A stretch of 64,000 nucleotides of DNA. Source: Henricia sp. BOLD:AAB3569 (lineage: Eukaryota; Echinodermata; Asteroidea; Spinulosida; Echinasteridae). A model generated the notes under the pieces. That model made no database searches and had not been told where the DNA came from. It was given only the letters and a program-made list of their open reading frames with translations. Positions 54,639-64,000 of this stretch are shown here, in pieces. The DNA lies in contig JBBELK010000006.1 of the NCBI GenBank assembly GCA_037783545.1, positions 1,686,501-1,750,500 of the forward strand, written 5' to 3'. The position numbers and the translations under genes were made by a program. Position 1 is the stretch's first letter. Each line of letters starts with the position of its first letter.

Positions 54639-54716
54639 GCTGTACACTTGTTTGCAGAGAAGAAATGTTTGATCTTACTGGGGGAAAGAGAGCAACCATA
54701 GAATAATTACAAAACC
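54639..54716 (+). repeat. ~80-bp direct repeat (partner at 59,083-59,158)
   Basis: CTTGTTTGCAGAGAAGAAATG, ACTGGGGGAAAG and CATAGAATAATTACAAAACC are shared with the partner. Each copy sits immediately left of a Harbinger relic. Confidence 0.6.
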
Positions 54717-54738
54717 TTTCCATTGGAATCATTGAGTG

Positions 54739-55027
54739 CAAGATGGCGGTTGTACAATAGGCGAATACAGTTCCACCTAGAAAATGTGGACAAAATGATC
54801 AAAGCAACACGTGTCTTACATAACTTTCTGCAGAAAACTTGTCGTGTGTGATGCAAGTATGCAACGCACACGTTCCAGTGATGACAACGGTTTGGTCAGC
54901 TTGCATGTTGGAGGCAACCAACAAAAGAAGCCACCGAGATTCGGGAATGCTTCAAGAATTAGTTTGTGTCAGAAGTTGGTGAAGTTAGCTGGCAGAGAAA
55001 TGCATGTTTTGGTATTCAGAAAGATTG
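54739..55027 (+). pseudogene. C-terminal relic of a second Harbinger transposase
   Basis: The frame ARWRLYNRRIQFHLENVDKM, IKATRVLHNFLQKT matches the intact transposase just after its Glu block (AARWRVYNRR, ENVDKMIKATCVLHNFLQK). After disruptions the end HVLVFRKIE / (shifted) ACFGIQKD-like tail and stop at 55,027 follow, as in the intact copy. Only the last ~95 codons are present. It is on plus, opposite to the intact transposase, and pairs in orientation with the MADF relic at 59.2 kb. Confidence 0.65.
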
Positions 55028-55029
55028 AA

Positions 55030-56300
55030 CATGTACATAAGTATGTATGTAGGCTAGTAGGTTTACGATTTCCTGTTTTCATATTCTCAGAAACCCCAAC
55101 TCAGATTTAGGCCTACCGGTATGTCGCGTATTATTGTGTACATATTGTTATGCCTTGCATTAAATACTTGGCTGTTCTACAAATTTAATATTGAACAAGA
55201 TAAAGTGCAGGTTTAATGAATTTTTTTTTTAGCAAGTAAGATTTCGTAGGCTGCTACTACCACCCTGATTTGGGTAGACCTCTATACTTGCACATACACA
55301 TGCAGACTCCCAAATTTTTCGCATCACGGAGAACACAGAATCTGGAAAATAAAACAGAAGTGAAAAAACTAACCAGAATAAAACGGAAATCGCATGTTTT
55401 CTTCCAAAATAGTCTCAATTAAATCATTGGGAACTCTTCCCAGCAGAATATAATCATGTTTGTCATGCATGCTAATGATGTTTTGGCAGCTGAGAGAAAC
55501 AGTCAAGTATTGGGTACGGTTCGGTACCTTTTTGTTTAAAATAAAATCTCTCATACTTTGGAATTGTATATGAAATTCGTAAAGGGGCAATCGGAGTTTA
55601 TTTCTCTGCTTTTCATGAGAATAATAAGGTATTGTATTAATCCTTGGTTACTACATGTAGAGAGACAAATTCCGAATAAAAAAATAAGCAAATTCCACCA
55701 CTGTTGAAATGTAAGGACAATTGTTCATATGTTTACATGTACATTCCATTTTATGCAAAGGAAACGTGTAAATCTGTGCAGTGAGCAGCACCCTCTGTAG
55801 TTCACCTCCGACATTGGCTGTTTTCAAACCATCTTCGTCTGTGGCTCCGGCCCGGTGTATCCCAGCAATATCAATGGATTACGAAACATTTTGGGCCAAT
55901 CAAGGCTCAAAATTTCCATTAAAGTGATTGTGCAACGCAAGTAAAAAATTGCAACGCCAGTAACCTAAATCACATAAATTGCCCACCGATCCAGCACTTT
56001 TCATTGTGAGAATACTCCAAAACCATAAATTACATGTAGATGTATCTAAAAGTTAAGAGGCCTGTATTTTTATTAATAAACTATCGACTGGTTCAAACAA
56101 ATCGTGATTTGTGGCAAGGCCCAGTCTTCGGACAGTACAAACCTCAGTTTAGAAGGACACAAGTCGGTTCGGGTTGATAAAATTAATTTTCACAAAGTTG
56201 GTAAAATTGTCCAGAAATTTTTAGTTTAGTTGCCACAGAATTTCACATGTAAAAGTGCTTTGCTTGTCTCATCAGTATTACACGAGCCTTTGGAGAGTAT
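55030..56300. other. No recognised feature
   Basis: AT-rich, low coding potential. The minus-strand frame at 55,369-55,590 has no recognisable motif. Confidence 0.3.
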
Positions 56301-56306
56301 GGTACA

Positions 56307-56761
56307 TGGGTCTTTCCACACTAATGGGCCTATTTGAAAAATGCCTATTTGAAAAATATTGTAAGTCAATAATTCCTTTAAGATGTCTTTAGTTTATCTA
56401 AAACTTAAAGAAATTCCCTTGTACTGTTCTCGGGAGATAACTTTTGCCCAAAAATGTAAGAAAATGCTGCCACAATATACTTTTCTAAAAAGCTTGTGCA
56501 CAAATTTTCCATACGTATGTAATGGTGGACAGACAAAAATGTCACACTTTTGTCTGTCCACCATTACATACGTATATGGAAAATTTGTGCACAAGCTTTT
56601 CAGAAATGTATGTTGTGGCAGCATTTTATTACATTTTTGGGGAAAAGTTATCTCCTGAGAACAGTACAAGGGAATTTCTTTAAGTTGGAGATAAACTAAA
56701 GACATCTTAAAGGAATTATTGACTTATTTTTCAAATAGGCCCATTAGTGTGGAAAGACCCA
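56307..56761. repeat. 455-bp near-perfect palindrome (foldback element)
   Basis: Arms of ~215 bp starting TGGGTCTTTCCACACTAATG and ending CATTAGTGTGGAAAGACCC, centred near 56,540 (GACAGACAAAA...TTTTGTCTGTC). The arms differ only by scattered substitutions and short indels. Both strands therefore give mirror-image open frames that are not genes. Confidence 0.8.
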
Positions 56762-56961
56762 CATACATTTGTACATGTACATGTATGTATGTGACATGTA
56801 CATGTAGCTGAAGATACACTAGTTGGTTGGTGCATGATGTTGGGACTGCGCAGAGGCAATGTAATTTTCTTCTTTAATCACTTTTGATGTACCGTATATG
56901 TATGTACTCATTAAAATGAAGAAGAAAGAGAAATACATGTAAGTTATTTTCATTCTTGCAG

Positions 56962-58172
56962 CCAGTATTCCAAACATGACAAACAGAAAGAAGAGAGGAA
57001 AAAGTACTACCAAATTGGACATGCCAGCAAAGAGGCTAATGACTGAACGAGGGAATACATTTGATGAGTTAAAAGAGAAATGCCTAGGTAAACAACTCCG
57101 ACATTCCAATTGTAGCATAACCCCAATGTGCAAGTACATGTAGTGTGAAGAGGTGATGCCCTAAAGGTTGTGATTGTAATTGTTGCAACAAATTTAATCC
57201 ATAACGAGGCTAGGTAGAAAAAATAACATGTATTGCAATGTTCCCCACATTTCACACTCCAGGGGGTACCGGTAGGGAGGGTGTGGAGTAGGGATAGGAC
57301 GTTTCCGGTTAAACATTTAACCAAAATAAATTGAAAACGTGTTTTTTGCTTAACATTTAAACAAAACCCAATTTTAAAGAATTTTAGTAATTTTCAGAGG
57401 GTTGTTTGTAATCAGTAAAAGCAGTCTTTGCAGCTCCGGGATTAATTCAACTTTGCGAACATACATGTATTATGTATACGTGTCTATATTTGGTAGCCTT
57501 GGGTGCTGTGTACTTGTATTGGCATCAATAAAAAAAAATAACAGCCAGTAACATTTAAAAGGATGGCTGAACTGGTAAATGTATAAAAGAATTAGAAAAC
57601 GTTTACTGAATTAAACGAAAATTCGCACTGCTAGAGTTTTCGGGTTCGAATCCCGATAAGGCCCTTACTATTTTTCTATTATCTCAAGTTTGGTTGTTTC
57701 AATGGTGATTAGGCACCACACCATATGTTGTGTTCGTACTGCTAGTGTAAAGGATGAAAAAAATAAAACCTCTAAAAAACGACCAGCAGTTGACAGATAC
57801 AAAATATCCCCAATTGCAGGTTACACAGACCCGTTTTGGGCATTATAAAACCATTAACGTGCACTAAAGTACATGTATATTGTCACAGCACGTAGTATTG
57901 TCCAGAAGTCTCATTCCCGATAAGATTGACATGATTTGTACTCTACTTGCAAGGGAAAAATGGAAGAGGGTCTATTGTGGGGGTCTGCATTCTTAAAGGG
58001 GATATTGCTGTTTTGAAAGTTATTTGTTTTCTTCCTTTCTTCATTCACAGGAGAATACAGCGTTCCTTTGACCTGCCTTAGGAAACCGCCAGCTTCTCTA
58101 CTCCTACGAGATGTAGATGACAATTCCATGCCGAGTCCCATTGCGTCGCCATTTCTTTGCGATGGCTTGTGA
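56962..58172 (+). CDS. Last two exons of an unrecognised spliced gene
   Basis: Exon 56,962-57,087 (acceptor CTTGCAG, donor GTAAAC) reads SIPNMTNRKKRGKSTTKLDM, PAKRLMTERGNTFDELKEKC. Exon 58,051-58,172 (acceptor TTCACAG) continues in phase, L-G-EYSVPLTCLRKPPASLLL, RDVDDNSMPSPIASPFLCDG, and stops at 58,170. Matching splice phase, no stops in 80 codons and a basic, then Pro/Ser-rich composition suggest a real nuclear protein tail. An AATAAA lies near 58,428. No homologous copy is seen in the window, unlike most frames here. Earlier exons were not found. I do not recognise the family. It is the best host-gene candidate. Confidence 0.5.
57561..57675 (+). repeat. tRNA-derived (SINE-like) Pol III head
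   Basis: ATGGCTGAACTGG is a good A box and GGGTTCGAATCCCG (57,642) a perfect B box/T-arm, spaced ~75 bp, with a T5 run at 57,671 as a possible terminator. The stretch between does not fold as a normal tRNA (no anticodon arm I can place) and there is no acceptor pairing, so a SINE or tRNA pseudogene is more likely. It lies in the intron of the two-exon gene. Confidence 0.45.
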
Positions 58173-58174
58173 GC

Positions 58175-59080
58175 ACATAGCAACAATATCTAAGGGGCGG
58201 GGTTAACTGGGCAATCTCAGAACTATGCATTATAGTCCCAGCAGTGAAAACACATTAAACATTACAATGTACAAAAAGCATTTGGAAGAACTTCATGCAG
58301 TTCTGTGAGATAACAGATGGTGGCACTCGGCAGTAGTGGCACAAAGGGCATTGAGACAAGAGAAGATGTATAGAAAGGATGATGGGAAAGAGGTGAAATT
58401 TAACAAGGAGAAATGAAGGAAAATTAAATAAATGTAAACAGTTTGGAAGGCACAAAATGGAAAGTACGCCTATACTGTTGTTGAAGGAACAGTTAAAACC
58501 AGAACAAATCGATGTTATCCTAACTGTCTTAGCTAATTCAAAGAATTGTTTGGTTTATTGCCGACTGGTTTGGGCAAAAGTGATTGTTCTGGATAGCTAT
58601 CACCGATCATCTATAGACAACCTATATTGCCTAGTAAAGGCCTATCCATTGTCCAGAAGGTTATCCAGAAAACTTAAGGGGTACCAAATATGTACATTAA
58701 TTGTACTACATGCAATGAAATAAAAATATTGTCGAAGTTCATTGAAATATTTTGGTTATCATTTATCAAAACATTCTCAGGTGGCTCCATCTTTTGGTCT
58801 GGCAACCAGACTTGGACAGCGTGGCCTACTGCACCACCACACGTCTGCGGAAGGTTAAACAGAGAATCTGAGATGGCGCCGTTACCACGAAAGGGCGCTG
58901 TCCACAACCACTTAAACTTTAGGACTTGGCTACCTTCGAGGACTGGTAGTACCTCAAACAAGGGTACACGAGCAGCCATACATGGTGTGGGTTGATCATG
59001 GCCTTTAAAAATACAGGTGTCATACACCAAGCAGACTGCCACTGCAGGGTAAGTATCGTTGGGCCTATTTACTTGTTTGC
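58175..59080. other. No firm annotation
   Basis: A plus-strand 88-codon frame (58,457-58,723; MESTPILLLKEQLKPEQIDV...) and an exon-like frame after CTCAG at 58,780 (GGSIFWSGNQTWTAWPTAPP...) are open but unrecognised. Confidence 0.2.
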
Positions 59081-59082
59081 AG

Positions 59083-59158
59083 AGAAGAAATGTTGACTTA
59101 TTTTATCATACTGGGGGAAAGGTTGAGCAACCATAGAATAATTACAAAACCTTTCTAT
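59083..59158 (+). repeat. ~80-bp direct repeat (partner at 54,639-54,716)
   Basis: See partner. It directly precedes the MADF relic. Confidence 0.6.
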
Positions 59159-59179
59159 TTCACGACGGACGTGTCTTAC

Positions 59180-59554
59180 CTGGCATGTCAACTCTAACCC
59201 CAATTGCCTCCCATATGTCCCGTTTCTTGGTAGTATTCTTGTATGCCTCTAACGTTATGTCGTACAGCTGAGGATACTTTTCAACTTCTATGATTAAATT
59301 TTCGGTGCTGTTGGTTGGGAACGCCATATTGATTTGGGAATGCACAATTACAACCACGTCAGCAAGTGCATGACGTCACATCAAACAAGACAGCTGATTG
59401 GCCAGAACGCACTGTCCCAGCGCGGTACTGCTGATGAAATCGCTCAGGTTTCTAAACACAGAGGTATGTCGCAATAATGCGCCATAGAAAACTACGTGTT
59501 CCATATTTTTCACCAAGCGGAATTCCGTTACTGCTCCCCATTGTAAACGGACCT
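59180..59554 (-). pseudogene. Terminal part of a second Harbinger: TIR, promoter and MADF exon 1
   Basis: On minus from 59,554: a diverged TIR (AGGTCCGTTTACAATGGGGA, AGCAGTAACGGAATTCCGC), CCAAT (59,397-59,401), CRE TGACGTCA (59,371-59,378), then ATG at 59,327 with MAFPTNSTENLIIEVEKYPQ, LYDITLEAYKNTTKKRDIWE and VRVDMPG to a GTAAG donor after 59,180. This mirrors the intact element's left end exon for exon (ESLILEVQKYPQLYDTSLEA). The exon is undamaged but its downstream exons are missing, so the element is broken. Confidence 0.8.
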
Positions 59555-59654
59555 TTACAAATACTCGGAATGTGCAGCCTGGAACCCCCGTTATTGCATT
59601 AAGATTCAGTATATATTTTTTATTCATGGCCCATATAATTGTTTTAATGTTTAG

Positions 59655-60169
59655 ATATCTACAAGCCAGCCATCGTTGATATTTGGACGGAAGAGCAAGA
59701 ATTACTTTTGGACCGGATAAAATCCCGCAATTCAGAAGTCGTTCTTGCCACCGAAATGAGGGCCAACAGTATGGGACATTCGGCCAAGTATGGATGTTAC
59801 AGTGTCCTTGACATGAATAAGGGGAAGGTTCTGCACTTGAAACTTATCCAGGTAATAAGAAACCTCCCTTTAACAATATTTGTCAGACATTGTGTAGTGT
59901 ATATTGCACTGCATTGCGGTTTATTACTGTCCAATAATCAAACCATATTGCATGTATTTATTGTATATTGCAGAAAAGTGAGACAAAATTCAAGTCACCG
60001 TTAATGGAGATGGAGGGGCTACTGCGGTCTTTAAAGTGGCTGGACAGCAAGGAGCTAACTATCGATACAATTATCACAGACCGCCACCGTCAGATCAGCA
60101 AGTATATAAGGGAGAACCTTGCTCCACGTGGAACAAAACATTTCTATGATGTCTGGCATGTTGCAAAAA
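59655..60169 (+). pseudogene. D-x2-H (Kolobok-like) transposase fragment with altered DDE start
   Basis: Exon 59,655-59,851 reads YKPAIVDIWTEEQELLLDRI, then ATEMRANSMGHSAKYGCYSV and LHLKLIQ. After a 122-bp intron (GTAATA...TTGCAG) exon 59,974-60,169 reads MEMEGLLRSLKWLDS, IDTIITDRHRQISKYIRENL and HFYDVWHVAK with a donor at the same place as other copies. Frames are open. Where family members have GDGRxDSPGHxAK this copy has TEMRANSMGHSAK, so the first catalytic Asp is Glu and the second Asp of the block is Asn. Exons for the Glu block are not found downstream. Confidence 0.7.
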
Positions 60170-60551
60170 GTAAGATTGGCATGAATGGCCAACTACTTTC
60201 CAATTGGTAATTTTGGAAAGATTTAGGGGAAAGAATACCCAACATAAACTCGTGTGGACAGCATGTATACATTACATACCAGTATATTTTACAACAGGTT
60301 CATACTTTGATGAGCAATGATCGCAATTGTGAAGACAGCCCCAATAAGAACACCGAACATAAAACACCAAGTCAACCAAAAGGTAAAGCTTTGAAGAGTC
60401 AGTTTTATTTTCTTTAATCACTTCTGAAAAACAAGGAACGTGCACCTGTTTTTACTTGCCCGCAGCAGTTTTTACTAGACAATGTACGCCGGACTAGCGT
60501 TAAAGTCGTGCCCTGATGGTGCTAAATTAAACTCCTTGCATTGTTTTTCTT

Positions 60552-60825
60552 TTTGAATTGATCTTAGAATTGCTGTCCATCGCAATGCCATGGAAAAAAA
60601 AGACATCACCAAAGCCATCCACGCCTGCTTTCCAACTGCGTGTGCGGTCCTTCAAGACATACGAAAGCAATGCTGATCAACATCATGACCAAAGTATCAA
60701 CAGCAAACAACCACATTGGTGTCAATATCGAAAAAGTGACCCAAATCAGTATAAAGCACTCTTAAAGTATGAAGCTATTGCAGCCAGAGAAAATGGAAGA
60801 CCTACATCTTCCCGGAAATGAGGCA
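60552..60825 (+). pseudogene. Transposon-type fragment, possibly Mutator-like
   Basis: One frame gives RIAVHRNAMEKKDITKAIHA and a second gives QHHDQSINSKQPHWCQYRKS and YKALLKY. A H-x8-WCxY arrangement after an A-I-H-A-C helix recalls Mutator-like transposases of invertebrates (pattern H-x-LCP-x4-WCKY). The CP is missing and a frameshift separates the two parts, so the call is weak. Confidence 0.3.
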
Positions 60826-61128
60826 AAAAAAAGAGAGTATCTAGCTCATAATGCGAAGAGACAGAGAGAATACAGAGCAAAGAAGTTACAAAAGGAAGCA
60901 GAAGAGAAAAAGAAACTGGCAGACAAAAGCAAAAAACAAAAACCTGTTAAAAGGACCAGAGCTGAAATGGATAAAGAAGCAAATCGGAGAGAAATACAAG
61001 CTGCAAAGAAGAGGGAGCAAAGGGCCAGACTATCCGATAAGAATATCAACAAAATGATGAACAATTACAATGAACAGATGCTATTTAACTTGGTGTGGTG
61101 TCCATGTAGCATCGGTATTTTTGCATGA
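60769..61128 (+). CDS. Lys/Arg-rich coiled-coil ORF
   Basis: An open frame dominated by charged residues: EAKKREYLAHNAKRQREYRA, KKLQKEAEEKKKLADKSKKQ, RAEMDKEANRREIQAAKKRE. The repeating AKRQREYRxK pattern occurs in small ORFs that accompany several animal DNA transposons and in many nucleic-acid-binding coiled coils. There is no clean start: the first ATG lies in sequence shared with the preceding fragment, overlapping it in another frame. Ends at 61,128 with a non-charged tail. Function unknown. Confidence 0.4.
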   Translation: MKLLQPEKMEDLHLPGNEAKKREYLAHNAKRQREYRAKKLQKEAEEKKKLADKSKKQKPVKRTRAEMDKEANRREIQAAKKREQRARLSDKNINKMMNNYNEQMLFNLVWCPCSIGIFA

Positions 61129-61129
61129 T

Positions 61130-61500
61130 GGTTGCAGTGTTGTAACAGAAACAAAATTTTCTCCAGAGCTTTGAACCATTTTTTTTATATTCTTCTTAAA
61201 ACTAGCGTAGATGGGTTATATAAAAATGTTGTTACAAAAGCAGTCCATCACTTTTGAAATTTTGACCCCCATGTCACACTTTTTGCCCGAACTTCATGGA
61301 CACACCCAAATCCAATTTTAACCTCATTTAATATTAAACTTTTTTTTATTGGATGTTTTTGTAGTGCTCAAAATTTGGGATTCCAAATCAGGATTTGCTT
61401 TTATCTTTTGAATGTTTCATGCCAAAGAATAGACCTAGGCCTATTGCATTAAGCCTACATGTATTGTAACTACTAACAGTCATTTTCAAATTCTTCTATT
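61130..61500. other. No recognised feature
   Basis: AT-rich spacer ending in a polypyrimidine tract and AG at 61,505 before the hAT exon. Confidence 0.35.
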
Positions 61501-61505
61501 TATAG

Positions 61506-64000
61506 ACCTACGTCTAGTTGTAATGAGCTACCCGTAGTACGATTGGCAGAAGACATCACTCAGCCTCGGCCTAGTACTAGTACTAGCCGTATTAGTCCTA
61601 GTACTGGTGCATCTTCATCTGACCAGCCTACTCTGCTTGCAGTCCCACAGCCACTGCAACCTCATCAGCTACAGAAGGAAGACCAGAGTGGCACACCTGA
61701 ACCAGCAACAGATGGGTCCAAGCTTGCGTGTAAGGCATTAGACTCAGCAGCTACAGGTCAGACATGCCAGACTAACAAGCAAAAAGGAGGAGCAACAGCC
61801 CGCAAAGCGAAGCCAGCCACTGTGGAGTCCTGGGGTTATGACTGGCTTAAATATGAGCAACATAATGGGTATGTGACCAAAGTCTGGTGTGGCCCTTGCC
61901 GAGACTACCAAACAAAGCATCAAACACCCGAGTCTCCTGCATCAATTCATGCGGGTCAACGTCAAGTGTGTGATTTGGATGCATACACCATGGGCACCAG
62001 CAATGTGAAAAAGGACACTGCAAACAGCCACTGCAGATTGAAAAGCCATATCATGACACTGCGGGCATTGGCAAATGAGCAGTTTTCATCCAGTGCCATG
62101 GTACAGAAATTGCAAAGCCCGACAGACAAAACAATGGACAAAATGTGTAAGCTGTTTGACATAGCTTACACTGTTGCCTGCAGTGAGCAGCCATTTTCCA
62201 TGTATTCTACAATAGTGCCATTGGAACGCAAGCACGGTGTTGATTTGGGCACTACATATACCAACAGAAAGGCATGCCGGGAGTTTGTTGGACACATCGC
62301 TGGAGGCATGGTTGATGACATAGAGCAGCTGTTTCATCAGGAACCCTTCTACTGCTCTCTTGTTTGACGGCAGCACTGATACATGTACATGTAAGTCTAC
62401 ATCAGAGAAAGAGGTCATCAGCATGAAACTGATAGAAACATGCCAAAAATTAAACTTATCGGGTGAGCAGTCCGAATTAGAAGACTAATTTGGACACTTT
62501 TAAATTCATTTATGATTTTGTTTTACTTGGCAATGAATTAAAAATAACTTTCATTTACACAACTGTTTGATTTTAAATTTGTATTTTATAATTTTTTAAA
62601 AAAAATATCACTAAGAATTCTTGGCTTTAGATTCTCAATTTGTCAGTGGCTAAAGTCTTTCAAATCTACGCACAAGTAAAAATATAGTAATTACATAGTA
62701 ATACAAAATATACTGTAATGTTTCCATATTGAATTCTTTTCTACTAGAATTGCTGAGCCAACCACATGTGATGCCAATGGAGTCTACCAAGCTATCACCA
62801 CAAAGTGCGAAGAGCGACACCTTGATGTTGGCAGCAGCTTGGTTGCGGCCGCAGCAGATGGCGCTTCTGTGAATTTCGGACGCGTCAGTGGAGTCTTGAC
62901 CAAGTTGCAGGAAAATGCTGCACCGTGGCTGATAAAGGTCCATTGCATAGCTTATCGCTTTGAACTGTCGTTGAAGGATACCTTCATGAATACCTATTTC
63001 GCTCAGGTAAGAATACTCAAGAGGCTGTGAATGCAATATAAACTTTCGTTATACTCGGAAGTGCAAATCTAATGAAAAAAAAACCCAACAAAGTGAGAAT
63101 TTACTGTTGAGCAGTGATTTAGAAAATGTGTGAAATGAAATGGAAATTTGTTTTAATTATTATTTTACTTCTATTTTAGATCAACGAATTAATGATGCGA
63201 CTGTATTACCTGTACAGGTGTTGAGCGAAATAATAGCGCGAGTTAAAAGCAGTAGCAGAGGTTCTGAAGCAGCACATTGTCAAGCCATCTCGTTCACAAG
63301 GTACAAGATGGATTGATCATCGTAGACGGGCCTTGCAAAAAATTACCAAAGTTTGGCGACACACTTCCAAGACCAAGGCTCTGGACAGCGACGTGATGTT
63401 CCCGGTGCTGATGCAACAAAGATGAAGGCCAATTTGTTTACTACATGGCCCTGTACCGTGACCTGATTGATGTCTTGGCCCATCTCTCTTTGGAGTTCCA
63501 GAGAGATGACCTGCCCATGTCGTCTATCAGGAGCAGCATAGTTCTGGCTCAAGCCGAGATGAGAAAACTTCGCAACTTGCCTGGCCCCTACCTAAGACGT
63601 GTCACCACTGCCCTGGATACTGCCTCTGAAGATAGCAAGCGATCTTTCGCCTTCAATGAGGTAATGATACGTCCTGTTGAATCCACTCAATGAAGAGAAG
63701 AAAAAAATAGTGGGCGGCATCATCTCCTGTATCGGTAACAGGTTCAAGGGGTTTTCGTCTGATCCAGTACTACTAGCAACTGAAATCTTCGACCACAACA
63801 ATTTCCAAGCTGGTGAAGAGACTCTGGGCGAGTATGGCAACAAAGAAGTTCAAGCCCTGTGTGACCACTTTGAGGCACTTCTACTTTAGAAAGGCTGTGA
63901 CCTCATTCAGGTTGAGAGAGTGGCAGAAAATCAAAGATGACATCTACCGACATCACAGACGGGACAACTTCGTGTCACTTTGGCAGAAGATGCTTCTCGA
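61506..64000 (+). pseudogene. ZNF862-type hAT transposase, degenerate, runs off window
   Basis: Exon from 61,506: Ser/Thr-rich leader (RPSTSTSRISPSTGASSSDQ), basic KQKGGATARKAKPATVESW, then a TTF-type zinc finger (VWCGPCRDYQ ... NVKKDTANSHCRLKSH). HGVDLGTTYTNRKACREFVG leads to LFDGSTDTCTCKSTSEKEVI with the first catalytic Asp, reached through a 1-nt shift at 62,365. Exon 62,749-63,006: SLVAAAADGASVNFGR (second Asp) and VHCIAYRFELSLKDTF, donor GTAAG. From 63,180: stops, then RELKAVAEVLKQHI, QGTRWIDHRRRALQKI; shifted MALYRDLIDVLAHLSLEFQR; shifted IVGGIISCIGNRFKGFSSDP, CDHFEALLL, stop, KGCDLIQVER. The dimerisation region lies beyond the window. At least four lesions. It is the parent type of the hAT pieces at 22-30 and 42-46 kb. 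Confidence 0.8.

Noticed and set aside
56383..56705. Mirror-image plus and minus frames starting MSLVYLKLKEIPLYCS / MSLVYLQLKEIPLYCS
   Set aside because: A consequence of the palindrome; both arms translate alike.
57561..57660. Functional tRNA gene
   Set aside because: A and B boxes are good, but the spacing and lack of an anticodon arm or acceptor stem argue for a SINE or pseudogene.

Overview
The window is eukaryotic and looks like a gene-poor, transposon-dense stretch of a marine invertebrate genome, most likely a non-chordate deuterostome (echinoderm or hemichordate-like). This rests on spliced ORFs with GT-AG introns, the abundant palindromic word TACATGTA, very many foldback or MITE elements, and transposase and domain families (PIF/Harbinger, ZNF862-type hAT, D-x2-H 'DVWH' transposases, piggyBac, a P2X7-ballast-like domain) that are common in such genomes. 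The species assignment is inference. I see no bacterial operons, CRISPR arrays, rRNA genes or convincing functional tRNA genes.

Left third (1-22 kb): almost no coding sequence. It holds a series of MITEs and foldback palindromes, a 5'-truncated L2/CR1-like retrotransposon tail (2.9-3.1 kb), and a 2.25-kb non-autonomous Helentron/Helitron2-like element (3.39-5.64 kb) with an asymmetric terminal inverted repeat and nine TGACGTCA palindromes. There is also a relic Myb/SANT exon (12.9 kb), a TIR element carrying a P2X7-ballast-like ORF (14.9-16.3 kb), a partly deleted duplicate of the 14.6-16.8 kb locus at 21.1-21.7 kb, and a relic D-x2-H transposase exon pair (19.8-20.6 kb).

Middle (22-48 kb): a graveyard of segmentally duplicated transposase pieces. 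A unit made of a ZNF862-type hAT fragment followed by the N-terminal region of a D-x2-H (Kolobok-like) transposase occurs three times (22.2, 28.1 and 29.9 kb). The catalytic exons recur at 23.5-24.9 and 34.2-36.9 kb, and the first of these carries a second copy of the Helentron-like element that is absent from its sister, so the insertion has an empty-site control. TTAA-flanked MITEs with AGG...CCT ends interrupt these relics at several places. At 42.1-47.9 kb a unit of about 2.6 kb (hAT dimerisation region, piggyBac-like transposase, unrecognised zinc-ribbon ORF) is tandemly duplicated. A solo LTR sits in the second copy.

Right part (48-64 kb): a nearly intact PIF/Harbinger transposon (48,544-52,889) with about 30-bp TIRs and a TAA target duplication. 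It carries two intron-containing genes on opposite strands whose exons interlock: a MADF-BESS protein on plus and a DDE transposase on minus. Pieces of a diverged second Harbinger lie at 54.7 and 59.2-59.6 kb. Between them are a 455-bp palindrome, the last two exons of an unrecognised but phase-consistent gene (56,962-58,172) and a tRNA-like Pol III head. The window ends with another D-x2-H transposase fragment with altered catalytic residues, a Lys/Arg-rich ORF and a degenerate ZNF862-type hAT transposase running off the edge.

Nearly everything recognisable is mobile DNA. Likely host genes are limited to the two-exon gene at 57-58 kb and perhaps small ORFs such as 38,374-38,661.
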